A stretch of 64,000 nucleotides of DNA, from contig JBBEWH010000089.1 of the NCBI GenBank assembly GCA_037414955.1, forward strand, positions 1 through 64,000. Direction: 5' to 3'. A program made the translations under genes and the position numbers. Below, piece by piece: positions 15,427 to 23,597 of the stretch (its first letter is position 1; the number at the start of each line of letters is the position of its first letter). A model generated the notes under the pieces. The model had not been told where the DNA came from, ran no database searches, and was given only the letters and a program-made list of their open reading frames with translations. The DNA comes from Phytohabitans sp037414955. Its GTDB lineage: Bacteria; Actinomycetota; Actinomycetes; Mycobacteriales; Micromonosporaceae.

Positions 15427-16404
15427 ATGACCGTCGGTAGCCGCGCGTTCTGGCTGCGAGCACCCGGCCAGGGAGAGATCCGCCCGGTGACGGTGCCCCG
15501 GCCCGGTCCGGGGGAGGTGCTGGTGCGGGCGCTCCACTCCGGCGTGAGCCGGGGGACCGAGACGCTCGTCTTCCGCGGCGCGGTGCCGCCCAACCAGTAC
15601 GCGGCCATGCGCGCCCCGTTCCAGGAGGGCGACTTCCCGGCGCCGGTCAAGTACGGGTACCTGAGCGTCGGCGTGGTCGAGGAGGGCCCGCCCGCGCTGG
15701 TGGGCCGGACGGTCTTCTGCCTGTACCCGCACCAGACCCGCTATGTGGTGCCGGCCTCCGCCGTCACCGTCGTACCGGACGGCGTACCCGCCGCGCGGGC
15801 GGTGCTCGCCGGCACCGTGGAGACCGCCGTGAACGCGCTCTGGGACGCCGCGCCGCTGGTCGGGGACCGGATCGCCGTGGTCGGCGCCGGGATGGTCGGG
15901 TGCAGCGTGGCGCGGCTGCTGGCCCGGTTCCCCGGGGTGCGCGTACAGCTCGTCGACGTCGACCCGGGCCGCGCGGCGGTCGCGGCGGCGCTGGGCGTCG
16001 ACTTCGCCGCCCCGGAGGCCGCCAACGAGGGATGTGACCTGGTCGTCCACGCCAGCGCCAGCGCCGCCGGGCTGGTCCGCTCGCTGGAGCTGCTCGCGCC
16101 GGAGGGTACGGTGATCGAGTTGAGCTGGTACGGCGACCGCGCGGTCAGCGTGCCGCTGGGCGAGCACTTCCACGCGCGGCGGCTCGCGCTGCGGGCCAGC
16201 CAGGTGGGCACCGTGTCGCCGGCCCGGTCGGCCCGCCGCACGTACGCCGACCGGCTGGCCCTCGCCCTGGAGCTGCTGGCCGATCCCACGTTCGACGCGC
16301 TGGTCAGCGAGGCGTGTAGCTTCGACGACCTGCCGGCGGTGCTGCCCCGGCTGGCCGCGGGCGACCTGCCCGCCCTGTGCCAACTGGTGAACTACGAAGG
16401 GTGA
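15427..16404 (+). CDS. Zinc-type medium-chain dehydrogenase/reductase
   Basis: A 325-residue member of the MDR superfamily. It has the GroES-like N-terminal region (PRPGPGEVLVRALHSGVSRGTE) and a Rossmann half with IAVVGAGMVGCSVARLLARF (residues about 150-170) and LVDVDPGRA for the NAD(P) ribose. The usual catalytic zinc Cys-His pair (C-G-x-D, G-H-E) is not evident, so it may be a zinc-independent reductase or act on an unusual substrate. It is the first gene of a compact plus-strand run; the next gene starts three bases after its stop. In other actinomycetes I recall this gene next to a PTPS homologue, which fits the context here. Confidence 0.85.
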   Translation: MTVGSRAFWLRAPGQGEIRPVTVPRPGPGEVLVRALHSGVSRGTETLVFRGAVPPNQYAAMRAPFQEGDFPAPVKYGYLSVGVVEEGPPALVGRTVFCLYPHQTRYVVPASAVTVVPDGVPAARAVLAGTVETAVNALWDAAPLVGDRIAVVGAGMVGCSVARLLARFPGVRVQLVDVDPGRAAVAAALGVDFAAPEAANEGCDLVVHASASAAGLVRSLELLAPEGTVIELSWYGDRAVSVPLGEHFHARRLALRASQVGTVSPARSARRTYADRLALALELLADPTFDALVSEACSFDDLPAVLPRLAAGDLPALCQLVNYEG

Positions 16405-16407
16405 GCC

Positions 16408-16806
16408 TTGTTCAGTGTGACCGTCCGTGATCACATGATGATCGCGCACAGCTTCCGGGGAGAGGTCTTCGGGCCGGCCCAGCGGCTCCACGGCGCCACG
16501 TTCGTCGTCGACGCGACCTTCCGCCGGCCGGAGCTGGACGCCGACAACATCGTCGTGGACATCGGCCGGGCCACCGAGGAGCTGCGCGCGGCGCTGGCCG
16601 ACCTGAACTACCGCAACCTCGACGACGAGCCCGCGTTCGCCGGCGTCAACACGTCGACCGAGTGGCTGGCCAAGCTGATCGCCGACCGGCTCGCCGACAA
16701 GGTGCGCTCGGGCGCGCTCGGTGCGGGCGCGCACGGCCTCACCGGCATCACGGTGACGCTGCACGAGTCCCATGTGGCGTGGGCGGCCTACGAACTCTCG
16801 CTGTGA
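16408..16806 (+). CDS. 6-pyruvoyl-tetrahydropterin synthase (PTPS/QueD) homologue with altered active site
   Basis: A 132-residue T-fold protein starting at TTG 16408. Alignment by eye to QueD: IAHSF keeps the first zinc His, QRLHGATF keeps the second but has Ala where the third (H-G-H) should be. The catalytic Cys just before the motif is Ala (GPAQRLHG). The D-H-H of the catalytic His becomes N-Y-R (LNYRNLDD). The pterin-anchoring Glu is kept near the C-terminus (TLHESHVAW). So the pterin-binding fold appears to be retained while normal PTPS/QueD chemistry is not expected. I recall that the Streptomyces coelicolor homologue SCO6650 was solved structurally as an atypical PTPS. The gene overlaps the glycosyltransferase start by four bases. 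Confidence 0.85.
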   Translation: MFSVTVRDHMMIAHSFRGEVFGPAQRLHGATFVVDATFRRPELDADNIVVDIGRATEELRAALADLNYRNLDDEPAFAGVNTSTEWLAKLIADRLADKVRSGALGAGAHGLTGITVTLHESHVAWAAYELSL

Positions 16807-17858
16807 GGACCGTCCACTTCGTCCTCCCCGGCGGCGTGGCCGATCCGGGGGCGCCGAGCGGGGGCAACCGGTACGACCGCCTGGTGTCCGCCGGCCTGAC
16901 GGCCGCCGGCTGGGACGTCCATCACCACGCCGTCCACGGTGGCTGGCCCCGGCCGCGGGACACCGAGCGCGCCGCGCTGGCCGAGGCCCTTTCGGGGGTA
17001 CCGGATGGGTCGCTGGCGCTGCTCGACGGCCTGGTGGCGTGCGGGGTGCCGGAGGTGGTCGCGCCACACGCCGGGCGGTTGCGGCTCGCCGTACTCGTCC
17101 ATCTGCCCTTGGCGGACGAGACCGGGCTGCCACCGGCGGAGGCGGCGGCGCTCGATGCCCTGGAACGGGAGACGCTGCGCGTCGCGGCGGCGGTCGTCGC
17201 GACCAGCGACCACACCGCCCGCCGGCTGGCGCGGCAGCACGGCCTGCCCGCCGACCGGACGCACGTCGCGGTGCCTGGGGTGGACCCGGCGCCGCTGGCG
17301 CCCGGTTCGGACAGTGGCGGCCGGTTGCTGTGCGTGGCCGCCGTGACCCCGCGCAAGGCCCAGGACGTCCTGCTCGACGCGCTGGCCACGGTGGCCGGGC
17401 CGTGGACGTGTGAGCTGGTCGGGGCGCTGGACCGGGCGCCGGAGTACGTCGCGGGGCTGCGGCGCAAGGTGGTCGCGCCGCGGGTGCGGTTCACCGGCCC
17501 GCTCGCCGGGGAGGCGCTCGACGCCGCGTACGCCGGCGCCGACCTGCTGGTGCTGCCCTCGCACGCGGAGACGTACGGGATGGTGCTGACCGAGGCGCTG
17601 GCCCGCGGGGTACCGGTGCTGGCGAGCGACGTCGGCGGCGTACCCGAAGCGGTGGGTCGGGCGCCGGACGGCGCCGTGCCCGGGATGCTGGTGCCGCCCG
17701 GAGATCCGGCGACGCTCGCCGCCGCGCTGCGGCGCTGGCTGGGCGAGCCGGAGCTGCGCGAGCGGCTGCGGGCGGCGGCCCGGGCGCGCCGTGAGGCGCT
17801 GCCGTCCTGGGACGCCACGGTGACGTCTATAGAAATAGTGTTGAAGGGTATGCGATGA
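16803..17858 (+). CDS. Family 4 glycosyltransferase
   Basis: A 351-residue GT-B glycosyltransferase from GTG 16803, overlapping the previous stop (GTGA). The N-terminal domain begins VRTVHFVLPGGVADP; the C-terminal domain shows LLCVAAVTPRKAQDVLLDAL and the nucleotide-sugar motif HAETYGMVLTEALARGVPV (the E-x7-E pair), then SDVGGVPEAV. It is predicted to be a cytosolic retaining transferase using a nucleotide-activated sugar. In this cluster it would glycosylate a pathway intermediate or lipid. It overlaps the methyltransferase gene by four bases (ATGA), so translation is probably coupled. Confidence 0.93.
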   Translation: MRTVHFVLPGGVADPGAPSGGNRYDRLVSAGLTAAGWDVHHHAVHGGWPRPRDTERAALAEALSGVPDGSLALLDGLVACGVPEVVAPHAGRLRLAVLVHLPLADETGLPPAEAAALDALERETLRVAAAVVATSDHTARRLARQHGLPADRTHVAVPGVDPAPLAPGSDSGGRLLCVAAVTPRKAQDVLLDALATVAGPWTCELVGALDRAPEYVAGLRRKVVAPRVRFTGPLAGEALDAAYAGADLLVLPSHAETYGMVLTEALARGVPVLASDVGGVPEAVGRAPDGAVPGMLVPPGDPATLAAALRRWLGEPELRERLRAAARARREALPSWDATVTSIEIVLKGMR

Positions 17859-18604
17859 GTGGATATAGCCCGGAATGGCTGGCGTTGCGCGAGCCGGCCG
17901 ACGCCGACGCGCGCGCCGCGGAGCTGGTGAAGCCGTTGCGCGACCTCGACGGACCGCTGGTGATCCACGACCTCGGCTGCGGCACCGGGTCGATGGGGCG
18001 CTGGCTCGCTCCCCAACTCGCGCACGAGCAGTTCTGGGTGCTGCACGACCACGACCCCGCGCTGTTGCGCCTGGCCGCGGCCAGCCTGCCGGACGGCGTC
18101 ACGGTCGGGACCCGGCGCACCGATCTCGCGGCGCTGACCGCCGCGGACCTCGCCGGCGCGTCCCTGGTCACCGCGTCCGCGCTGCTCGACGTGCTCACCC
18201 GCCCCGCGATCGACGGCCTGGCGGCGGCCTGCGCCGGCGTGCCCGTGCTGTTCACGCTGTCCGTCGCGGGCCGGGTGGCGCTGACCCCGGCCGACCCCCT
18301 CGACGCCGACCTGATGGCGGCGTTCAACGCGCACCAGCGGCGCGACGGCCTGCTCGGGCCGGACGCGGTGGACGCGGCCGCCACGGCGTTCACCCGGCGC
18401 GGCGCGGCGGTGGACGTGCGGCCGAGCCCGTGGCGGCTCGGACCGGACCGGGCCGCGCTGGCGGCCGAGTGGCTGCGCGGCTGGGTGGGCGCCGCCGTCG
18501 AGCAGGAGCCGGGCCTCGCGGAGCCGGCGGCCGCGTACCTCGAGCGCCGGCTCGCCGACGGCTTCGTCGCGGAGGTCCAGCACACCGACCTCCTGGCGCG
18601 GTAG
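17855..18604 (+). CDS. Class I SAM-dependent methyltransferase
   Basis: A 249-residue methyltransferase. Motif I is VIHDLGCGTGSMGRWL (residues about 35-50) and motif II holds WVLHDHDP with the acidic ribose-binding residue. Later motifs are weaker: ALLDVLTRPAI and VLFTLSVAG. The C-terminal third is Ala/Arg-rich and may form the substrate lid. The acceptor cannot be told from sequence. Its ATG overlaps the glycosyltransferase stop (ATGA), and the UPF0104 gene follows after about 20 bases, so it is firmly within the cluster's operon. Confidence 0.9.
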   Translation: MSGYSPEWLALREPADADARAAELVKPLRDLDGPLVIHDLGCGTGSMGRWLAPQLAHEQFWVLHDHDPALLRLAAASLPDGVTVGTRRTDLAALTAADLAGASLVTASALLDVLTRPAIDGLAAACAGVPVLFTLSVAGRVALTPADPLDADLMAAFNAHQRRDGLLGPDAVDAAATAFTRRGAAVDVRPSPWRLGPDRAALAAEWLRGWVGAAVEQEPGLAEPAAAYLERRLADGFVAEVQHTDLLAR

Positions 18605-18624
18605 ACGCGACCGCACAGAGTCCA

Positions 18625-19728
18625 ATGAACCACTCGCGGCCCAGCGCCGTATGTGACGGCGTGACGCGAACGGTGTGGGCGTGGGTTCGGGTGCTCGGTG
18701 GCATGGCCATCTTCGGAGTGCTCCTGTGGCGGGTCGGCACCGGCGCGTTCCTCGACGGCGTACGCGTGATCGACGCCTGGACGCTGCTCGCCGCCGGCGC
18801 GATCGGCCTGGTCACGACCGTGTTCAGCGCCTGGCGCTGGTGCCTGGTGGCGCGCGGCCTGGGCATCCAACTGCCGCTGCGCGGCGCGGTCGCCGACTAC
18901 TACCGGGCGCTGTTCCTGAACGCCGCGCTGCCCGGCGGCATCCTCGGCGACGTGCACCGCGCGGTGCGGCACGGCAAGGACAGCGGCGACCTCGGCCGCG
19001 GCGTGAAGGCGGTGGTGCTGGAGCGCTCCGCCGGCCAGGCGGTGTTCTTCACCGTCGGCGCCACGGTGCTGCTGTGGTGGGCGCCGCTGCCGGTGGCGGC
19101 GACGGCCGGCGCGGCCGCCGTGCTCGGACTCGCGTTCGTGCTGGTCGCGCGGCGGAGCCGGGCACCGCGCTGGCTCCGCGCCACCCTCACCGACGTGCGG
19201 CGCGGCCTGCTCGTCCGGCGCGCCTGGCCGGGCGTCGCGCTCTCGTCCACCCTGGTGGTCGCCGGGCACATCGCGACGTTCATGGTCGCGGCGCGGGCCG
19301 CCGGGGCGACGGCGCCGCTCACCCGGCTGGCGCCGCTGCTGGTGCTGGCGCTGCTCGCGATGGCACTGCCGCTCAGCCTCGGTGGCTGGGGACCGCGCGA
19401 GGGCGTGGCCGCGTGGGCGTTCGGCGCCGCCGGCATGGGCGCCGAGATCGGGGTGACGGCCGCGATCGTGTACGGCGTGCTGGTCTTCGTCGCGAGCCTG
19501 CCCGGCGCGGCGGTGCTGATCGTGCGCTGCTTCAGCCGGCCGCGTACCGTTCTGACAGCGCATATCGCAAAAGGGCGACGTCTCCGATTTGTCGGACCTC
19601 GACCAGTACGGCCCGCCGGTCCGGCCCCCATGGGAACGCGCCGTCACCAACGAAGCGTGGCGCCCTGGAGTCGCCCACGAAAAAAGGTGCGATCACCAGA
19701 TGCAGCTCGTCGACCAGGCCGGCGGTGA
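18625..19728 (+). CDS. UPF0104 / lysylphosphatidylglycerol synthase-type membrane protein
   Basis: Up to 367 residues with about eight transmembrane segments. Typical UPF0104 features are YYRALFLNAALPGGILGDVHR near residue 95 and MALPLSLGGWGPREGVAAW near 255. Related proteins include flippase-like and aminoacyl-lipid enzymes. The homologous part seems to end near IVRCFSRPRT (about base 19550). The frame then continues for about 60 Arg-rich residues, fully antisense to the reductase gene, so a stop has probably been lost; the overlap is 197 bases. Start ATG 18625; an in-frame GTG at 18661 is possible. As the membrane member of this cluster it could move or anchor the product. Confidence 0.85.
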   Translation: MNHSRPSAVCDGVTRTVWAWVRVLGGMAIFGVLLWRVGTGAFLDGVRVIDAWTLLAAGAIGLVTTVFSAWRWCLVARGLGIQLPLRGAVADYYRALFLNAALPGGILGDVHRAVRHGKDSGDLGRGVKAVVLERSAGQAVFFTVGATVLLWWAPLPVAATAGAAAVLGLAFVLVARRSRAPRWLRATLTDVRRGLLVRRAWPGVALSSTLVVAGHIATFMVAARAAGATAPLTRLAPLLVLALLAMALPLSLGGWGPREGVAAWAFGAAGMGAEIGVTAAIVYGVLVFVASLPGAAVLIVRCFSRPRTVLTAHIAKGRRLRFVGPRPVRPAGPAPMGTRRHQRSVAPWSRPRKKVRSPDAARRPGRR

Positions 19729-20224
19729 GGAACTGGGTGTGGATGGTGCCGCCACCCTCCACCATGAGCCGTCCCACGCCGCGCGCATGAAGGTCCGACA
19801 GCACCCGGGGGAGATCGACCGGTTCACCCGCGTCCACCACGGTCGCCACGCCGCCGAGCCGTTGCCGCGCCAGCTCCACTCCGGAGCTGGCGCAGTAGAC
19901 CAGCTTGTCCACGTCGCCGGCGGTGAAAAAGCACGCGGACGGGTCCAGCGCGGCCCGCCCGGTCAGCGTGACCTTGACGGGAGTCGGCGGCAGGCCACGG
20001 GCCACCCGCGCGGCCCGGCGACTCGCCGAACGTACCAGGAGGCGAGGGTTGTCCCGCCGGATCGTGCTGGCGCCGACCAGGATCGCGTCACACTCCGCCC
20101 GCACCGCGTCGACGCGGTCGAAATCCGCGTCGTTGGATAGCAGCAGCCGGTCATCGGTGGCCGTGTCAAGATAGCCGTCGATGGACATACCGCAGCTGAG
20201 CAGAGTGTACGGTCGTTCGATCAT
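19532..20224 (-). CDS. RibD C-terminal-type reductase (dihydrofolate reductase superfamily)
   Basis: A 230-residue stand-alone reductase. It starts MIERPYTLLSCGMSIDGYLD and carries AILVGASTIRRDNPRLLVR, the loop that binds the ribosyl-phosphate substrate in RibD reductases, plus LMVEGGGTIHTQFL, the NADPH-binding glycine-rich turn. No deaminase domain is attached. In riboflavin synthesis this domain reduces the ribose of the aminopyrimidine to ribityl. Here it is divergent from a GTP cyclohydrolase II gene (70 bases apart), which makes the immediate substrate. The gene runs into the UPF0104 gene tail-to-tail with a long overlap. Confidence 0.92.
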   Translation of the reverse strand: MIERPYTLLSCGMSIDGYLDTATDDRLLLSNDADFDRVDAVRAECDAILVGASTIRRDNPRLLVRSASRRAARVARGLPPTPVKVTLTGRAALDPSACFFTAGDVDKLVYCASSGVELARQRLGGVATVVDAGEPVDLPRVLSDLHARGVGRLMVEGGGTIHTQFLTAGLVDELHLVIAPFFVGDSRAPRFVGDGAFPWGPDRRAVLVEVRQIGDVALLRYALSERYAAG

Positions 20225-20294
20225 GTTCGCGCGCGCCTCCTGTCGGGCAACTACAGACTCGCGTATCTATCTTGCTCACGTACAGGGAGGGTCG

Positions 20295-20948
20295 ATGTTT
20301 CAACCGCGCACGCTGCCGGCGGCGAAGATCCGCACGCAGGTGGAGGTGCCGCTGCGGTTTTCGGACGGGTACCACACGACCGCGCGCGTATTCACCTTCG
20401 ACGGGCTCACCGACGAGAAGGAGCACCTGGCGCTCGGTCTGGGGAACTGGAGCCGCGCGCTCACCCGCTCCGCCGCTGGTGGTGCCGCGCCGCTGGTCCG
20501 CCCGCACAGCGAGTGCCTGACCGGCGACGTGTTCGGCAGCGAGCGCTGCGACTGCGGCCCGCAGTTGCGAGAGGCCGTGGAGCGCATCGCCGCGTCCGGT
20601 GGCTTCCTGCTCTATCTGCGGCAGGAGGGGCGCGGCATCGGCCTGTACGCGAAGCTCGACGCGTACGCGTTGCAGGACACCGGCATGGACACGTATGAGG
20701 CGAACGTGGCGCTCGGGCACGGCGAGGACGAACGCGACTACACGGCGGCGGCGCAGATGCTCCGGACGCTGGGCGTGCACCGCGCCACGCTGCTGACCAA
20801 CAACCCCGACAAAGCGTCGCAACTGGAGCAGCTCGGCGTCGAGGTCACCGAATGCGTACCGACCGGCGTCCACGTGTCCCCAGCCAACGTCCGCTACCTA
20901 GCCGCCAAGGCCACGGTAACCGGCCACACCATAGCCCTCCCCATGTAA
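20295..20948 (+). CDS. ribA: GTP cyclohydrolase II
   Basis: A 217-residue cytosolic enzyme that opens GTP to a 2,5-diamino-6-ribosylamino-pyrimidinone phosphate, releasing formate and pyrophosphate. Zinc ligands are clear in HSECLTGDVFGSERCDCG (the C-x10-C-x-C pattern). The substrate motif LRQEGRGIGLYAKLDAYALQ follows; its DAY tyrosine aligns with Tyr105 of the E. coli enzyme, and the catalytic DERDY region comes next. The end TLLTNNPDKASQLEQLGVEV is standard. Start ATG 20295 has GGGAGG five bases upstream. It is not fused to RibB and not in a rib operon, which argues for a specialised role with the divergent reductase. Confidence 0.95.
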   Translation: MFQPRTLPAAKIRTQVEVPLRFSDGYHTTARVFTFDGLTDEKEHLALGLGNWSRALTRSAAGGAAPLVRPHSECLTGDVFGSERCDCGPQLREAVERIAASGGFLLYLRQEGRGIGLYAKLDAYALQDTGMDTYEANVALGHGEDERDYTAAAQMLRTLGVHRATLLTNNPDKASQLEQLGVEVTECVPTGVHVSPANVRYLAAKATVTGHTIALPM

Positions 20949-20956
20949 CCCCGTCC

Positions 20957-21012
20957 CATGATCAGGGCGTCCTTCAGGTAGTGAGAACGACGTGAGGGAC
21001 GCCCTGATCATG
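20957..21012. repeat. Family-A 56-bp palindrome, GGGCG variant
   Basis: The outer arms carry matched changes (CATGATCAGGGCG and CGCCCTGATCATG). It lies between convergent ribA and modC and supplies the modC stop (21008-21010). The centre is less paired. Confidence 0.93.
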
Positions 21013-22063
21013 AGGTGGGGTAGGCGCGGGTTTCGGCGGCCTTCACCGCGGCCCACACACGGGTGCCGGGCGCGAGCCGCAGGTGCGCGGCGGCGCTCGG
21101 CGTCACGTCGGCGACGGCGCTGATCGGGCCGTCCAGCTGCACCCGCAGATGGTCGCCGTGCCGCTGGATGCCCGCGATCGTCGCCGGCCAGGTGTTGCGC
21201 GGGCTGCCGTCGGGCTCGTGCGGGTGCAGCGCCACCGCCGTCGGCGGGAACGCGACGAACGCGTCGCCGTCGAGCCGGTCGGCGGCGGTGAGCGCGAAGT
21301 CGCCGCCGACCCGGATGGTGTGACCGTCGGCCCGGCCCCGGTAGAGGTTGAGACCGACGAGGCGCGCCACGTAGTCGGTGCGCGGCCGCGCGGTGATGGT
21401 GGCCGCGTCGCCCTCCTGCACGACGCGTCCATTTTCGACGATGACCAGCCGGTCGGCGAGCACCAGCGCGTCCAGCGGGTCGTGCGTGACGAGCAGCGTC
21501 GCGCCGGGGTGGTCGGCGAGGTGGCGGTGCAGTTCGGCGCGGGTGTCGAGGCGGGTGCGGGCATCGAGGGCGGCGAGCGGCTCGTCGAGCAGCAGCAGTG
21601 CCGGCGCCACGGCGAGCGCCCGGGCCAGCGCGACCCGCTGCGCCTGGCCGCCGGAGAGGTGGCGGGGCTTGCGCCGCGCGTATCCGGACAGGCCGACCCG
21701 GTCCAGCCAGGCCGCCGCGCGCTGCCGCGCGACCGGTCGCGGCACGCCGCGCCGGCGCGGCCCGAACGCCACGTTGTCCATAGCGGACAGGTGTGGGAAG
21801 AGCAGGTAGTCCTGGAATACCACGCCGATGGGCCGCCGCTCCGGCGGCGTCCACAACCGACGGTCCGGGCGGTCGAGGTCGGTGCCGGCGAGCGTCAGGT
21901 ACCCGCTGGCGAGCGGCTCGAGCCCGGCGAGCGCGCGCAGGGCGGTGGTCTTGCCGGCGCCGTTCGGGCCGAGCAGGGCGACCACCTCACCGGCCGCGAT
22001 CCGGAGCCGGATGTCCAACCGGAAGTCTCCACGGTGGACGACGAGGTGCGCGTCGAGGCTCAT
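21008..22063 (-). CDS. modC: Molybdate ABC transporter ATP-binding protein
   Basis: A 351-residue ATPase. Walker A is GPNGAGKTT, the signature is LSGGQAQRVALARAL, and Walker B is ALLLLDEPLAALD with the switch His in LLVTHDPLDAL. The C-terminal 75 residues form a TOBE (Mop-like) domain (NTWPATIAGIQRHGDHLRVQ), as in ModC and other oxyanion importers. The start ATG 22063 overlaps the modB stop (ATGA). It energises uptake of molybdate, needed for molybdenum-cofactor enzymes. The stop codon lies in the palindrome. Confidence 0.93.
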   Translation of the reverse strand: MSLDAHLVVHRGDFRLDIRLRIAAGEVVALLGPNGAGKTTALRALAGLEPLASGYLTLAGTDLDRPDRRLWTPPERRPIGVVFQDYLLFPHLSAMDNVAFGPRRRGVPRPVARQRAAAWLDRVGLSGYARRKPRHLSGGQAQRVALARALAVAPALLLLDEPLAALDARTRLDTRAELHRHLADHPGATLLVTHDPLDALVLADRLVIVENGRVVQEGDAATITARPRTDYVARLVGLNLYRGRADGHTIRVGGDFALTAADRLDGDAFVAFPPTAVALHPHEPDGSPRNTWPATIAGIQRHGDHLRVQLDGPISAVADVTPSAAAHLRLAPGTRVWAAVKAAETRAYPTS

Positions 22064-22845
22064 GGGCTCGTGATCCACCGGTCGCGCAGCGCCGCCAGGA
22101 TGGCGACGGAGACCACCAGCAGGATCAGGCTGAGCACGATCGCGGCCTGCAGGTCGGTCTCCAGCGCCAGGTAGACGGCCAGCGGCATGGTCTGCGTGCG
22201 GCCCGGGAAGTTACCGGCGAACGTGATGGTCGCGCCGAACTCGCCCAGCGCGCGCGCCCAGCACAGCACCGCGCCCGCGACCACGCCCGGCGCGACGAGC
22301 GGCAGGGTCACGTGCGTGAACGCGGTCCAGCGGGTGGCGCCGAGCGTGGCGGCGGCCTCCTCGTAGCGGGTGTCCGCGCCGCGCAGCGCGCCCTCGACCG
22401 CGATCACCAGGAACGGCATGGCCACGAACGCCTCGGCGAGCACCACGCCGGCGGTGGTGAACGGCAGCGTGACGCCGAACGCCGAGTCCAGCCAGCTGCC
22501 GATCAGGCCGCGGCGGCCGAAGACCAGCAGCAGCGCCACGCCGCCCACCACCGGCGGCAGCACGAGCGGCACGGTCACCAGCGCGCGCACCACCCGCCGG
22601 CCGGGGAACTCGACGCGGGCGAGCAGCCACGCCAGCGGTACGCCGAGCGCGACGCACAGCAGCGTGGCGATCGTGGCGGTGACCAGCGACAGTCGCAGCG
22701 CGGTGAGCACGGCCGGTTCGGCGAGCCGTTGGGGCAGCGTCGTCCAGGGCGCCCGCACCAGCAATCCGATCAGTGGCAGCACCAGGAACACCAAGCCGGC
22801 TGCCGCCGGCAGCAGCAGCGGAAGTGGCGGGCGGCCCCGCGTCAT
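22060..22845 (-). CDS. modB: Molybdate ABC transporter permease
   Basis: A 261-residue permease with five to six membrane segments. The EAA loop that docks the ATPase is visible as YEEAAATLGATRWTAFTHVT followed by LPLVAPG. The N-terminus begins MTRGRPPLPLLLPAAAG. Size and layout match ModB/CysW-type subunits. The ATG at 22845 overlaps the modA stop by four bases, so modA, modB and modC are translationally coupled. Confidence 0.93.
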   Translation of the reverse strand: MTRGRPPLPLLLPAAAGLVFLVLPLIGLLVRAPWTTLPQRLAEPAVLTALRLSLVTATIATLLCVALGVPLAWLLARVEFPGRRVVRALVTVPLVLPPVVGGVALLLVFGRRGLIGSWLDSAFGVTLPFTTAGVVLAEAFVAMPFLVIAVEGALRGADTRYEEAAATLGATRWTAFTHVTLPLVAPGVVAGAVLCWARALGEFGATITFAGNFPGRTQTMPLAVYLALETDLQAAIVLSLILLVVSVAILAALRDRWITSP

Positions 22846-23597
22846 GGCCCCTGGAAGCCGGCCGCCGTCAGCACGGCCCGGCCCGGTCCGGTGTGGACAT
22901 ACGCGACGAAGGCGCGCGCGGTGTCGCTGTCCCGCACCACGACGATGGGGTAGTCGTTGACGGCGCTGGCCGACTCCGCGAACTCGACACCGTCCACATC
23001 GGATGAGGCCGCCCGGACGTCCGTGCGGTACACCAGCGCGGCGTCCACCTCGCCCAGCCGCACCTTGGACAGCGCGGCCTTCACGTCCTGCTCCTGGGTG
23101 ACCGGGGTGAGCGCGACCCCGGCGGCCGCGAGGGCCTGCTGCGCGGCCGCACCGCACGGCACCTGTGCGGCGCAGAGCGCGACCTTACGCCCCGGCGTGG
23201 CGAGGTCGGCGAGACCGGCCACGCCCTCCGGGTTGCCCTTGGGCACGGCGATGACGAGCCGGTTGCGGGCGAACGTGACCGGCGTGCCGTCGGCGCTGCC
23301 GGCATCGGTGACCGCGGCCATGGTGGCGGGGCTGGCGGAGGCGAACACGTCGGCCGGCGCGCCCTGGTTGATCTGGGTGGCGAGGGCGGAACTGCCGGCG
23401 AAGCTGAACGTGACGGTGGTGCCCGGGTTGGCCGCCTCGAAGTCCTTGCCGATCTGGGTGAACGACTCGGTCAGCGACGCGGCGGCGAGCACGGTGAGCG
23501 TGCGTTCGTCCGCGCCCTTCGACGCCGCCGAGTCGCCGCATCCGGCGAGGAGCAGCAGGGCGGCGAGCGCGGCGGTCCAGATCCTCGATGTGGTCAC
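22842..23597 (-). CDS. modA: Molybdate-binding lipoprotein
   Basis: A 251-residue substrate-binding protein with a lipoprotein signal (ALAALLLLAGC, lipid-modified Cys at about residue 20). The mature part begins LTVLAAASLTESFTQIGKDF and includes FAGSSALATQINQGAPADVF, the classic oxyanion-binding strands with Ser residues that bind molybdate. It also has LVYRTDVRAA and a C-terminal GFQGP. The start is a GTG overlapping the upstream regulator's stop (GTGA). Confidence 0.94.
   Translation of the reverse strand: MTTSRIWTAALAALLLLAGCGDSAASKGADERTLTVLAAASLTESFTQIGKDFEAANPGTTVTFSFAGSSALATQINQGAPADVFASASPATMAAVTDAGSADGTPVTFARNRLVIAVPKGNPEGVAGLADLATPGRKVALCAAQVPCGAAAQQALAAAGVALTPVTQEQDVKAALSKVRLGEVDAALVYRTDVRAASSDVDGVEFAESASAVNDYPIVVVRDSDTARAFVAYVHTGPGRAVLTAAGFQGP

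Noticed and set aside
17875..18624. An upstream extension of the UPF0104 frame through the methyltransferase gene
   Set aside because: It is the +1 shadow of the methyltransferase gene, Arg-rich, without domains. The membrane protein starts at 18625 or 18661.
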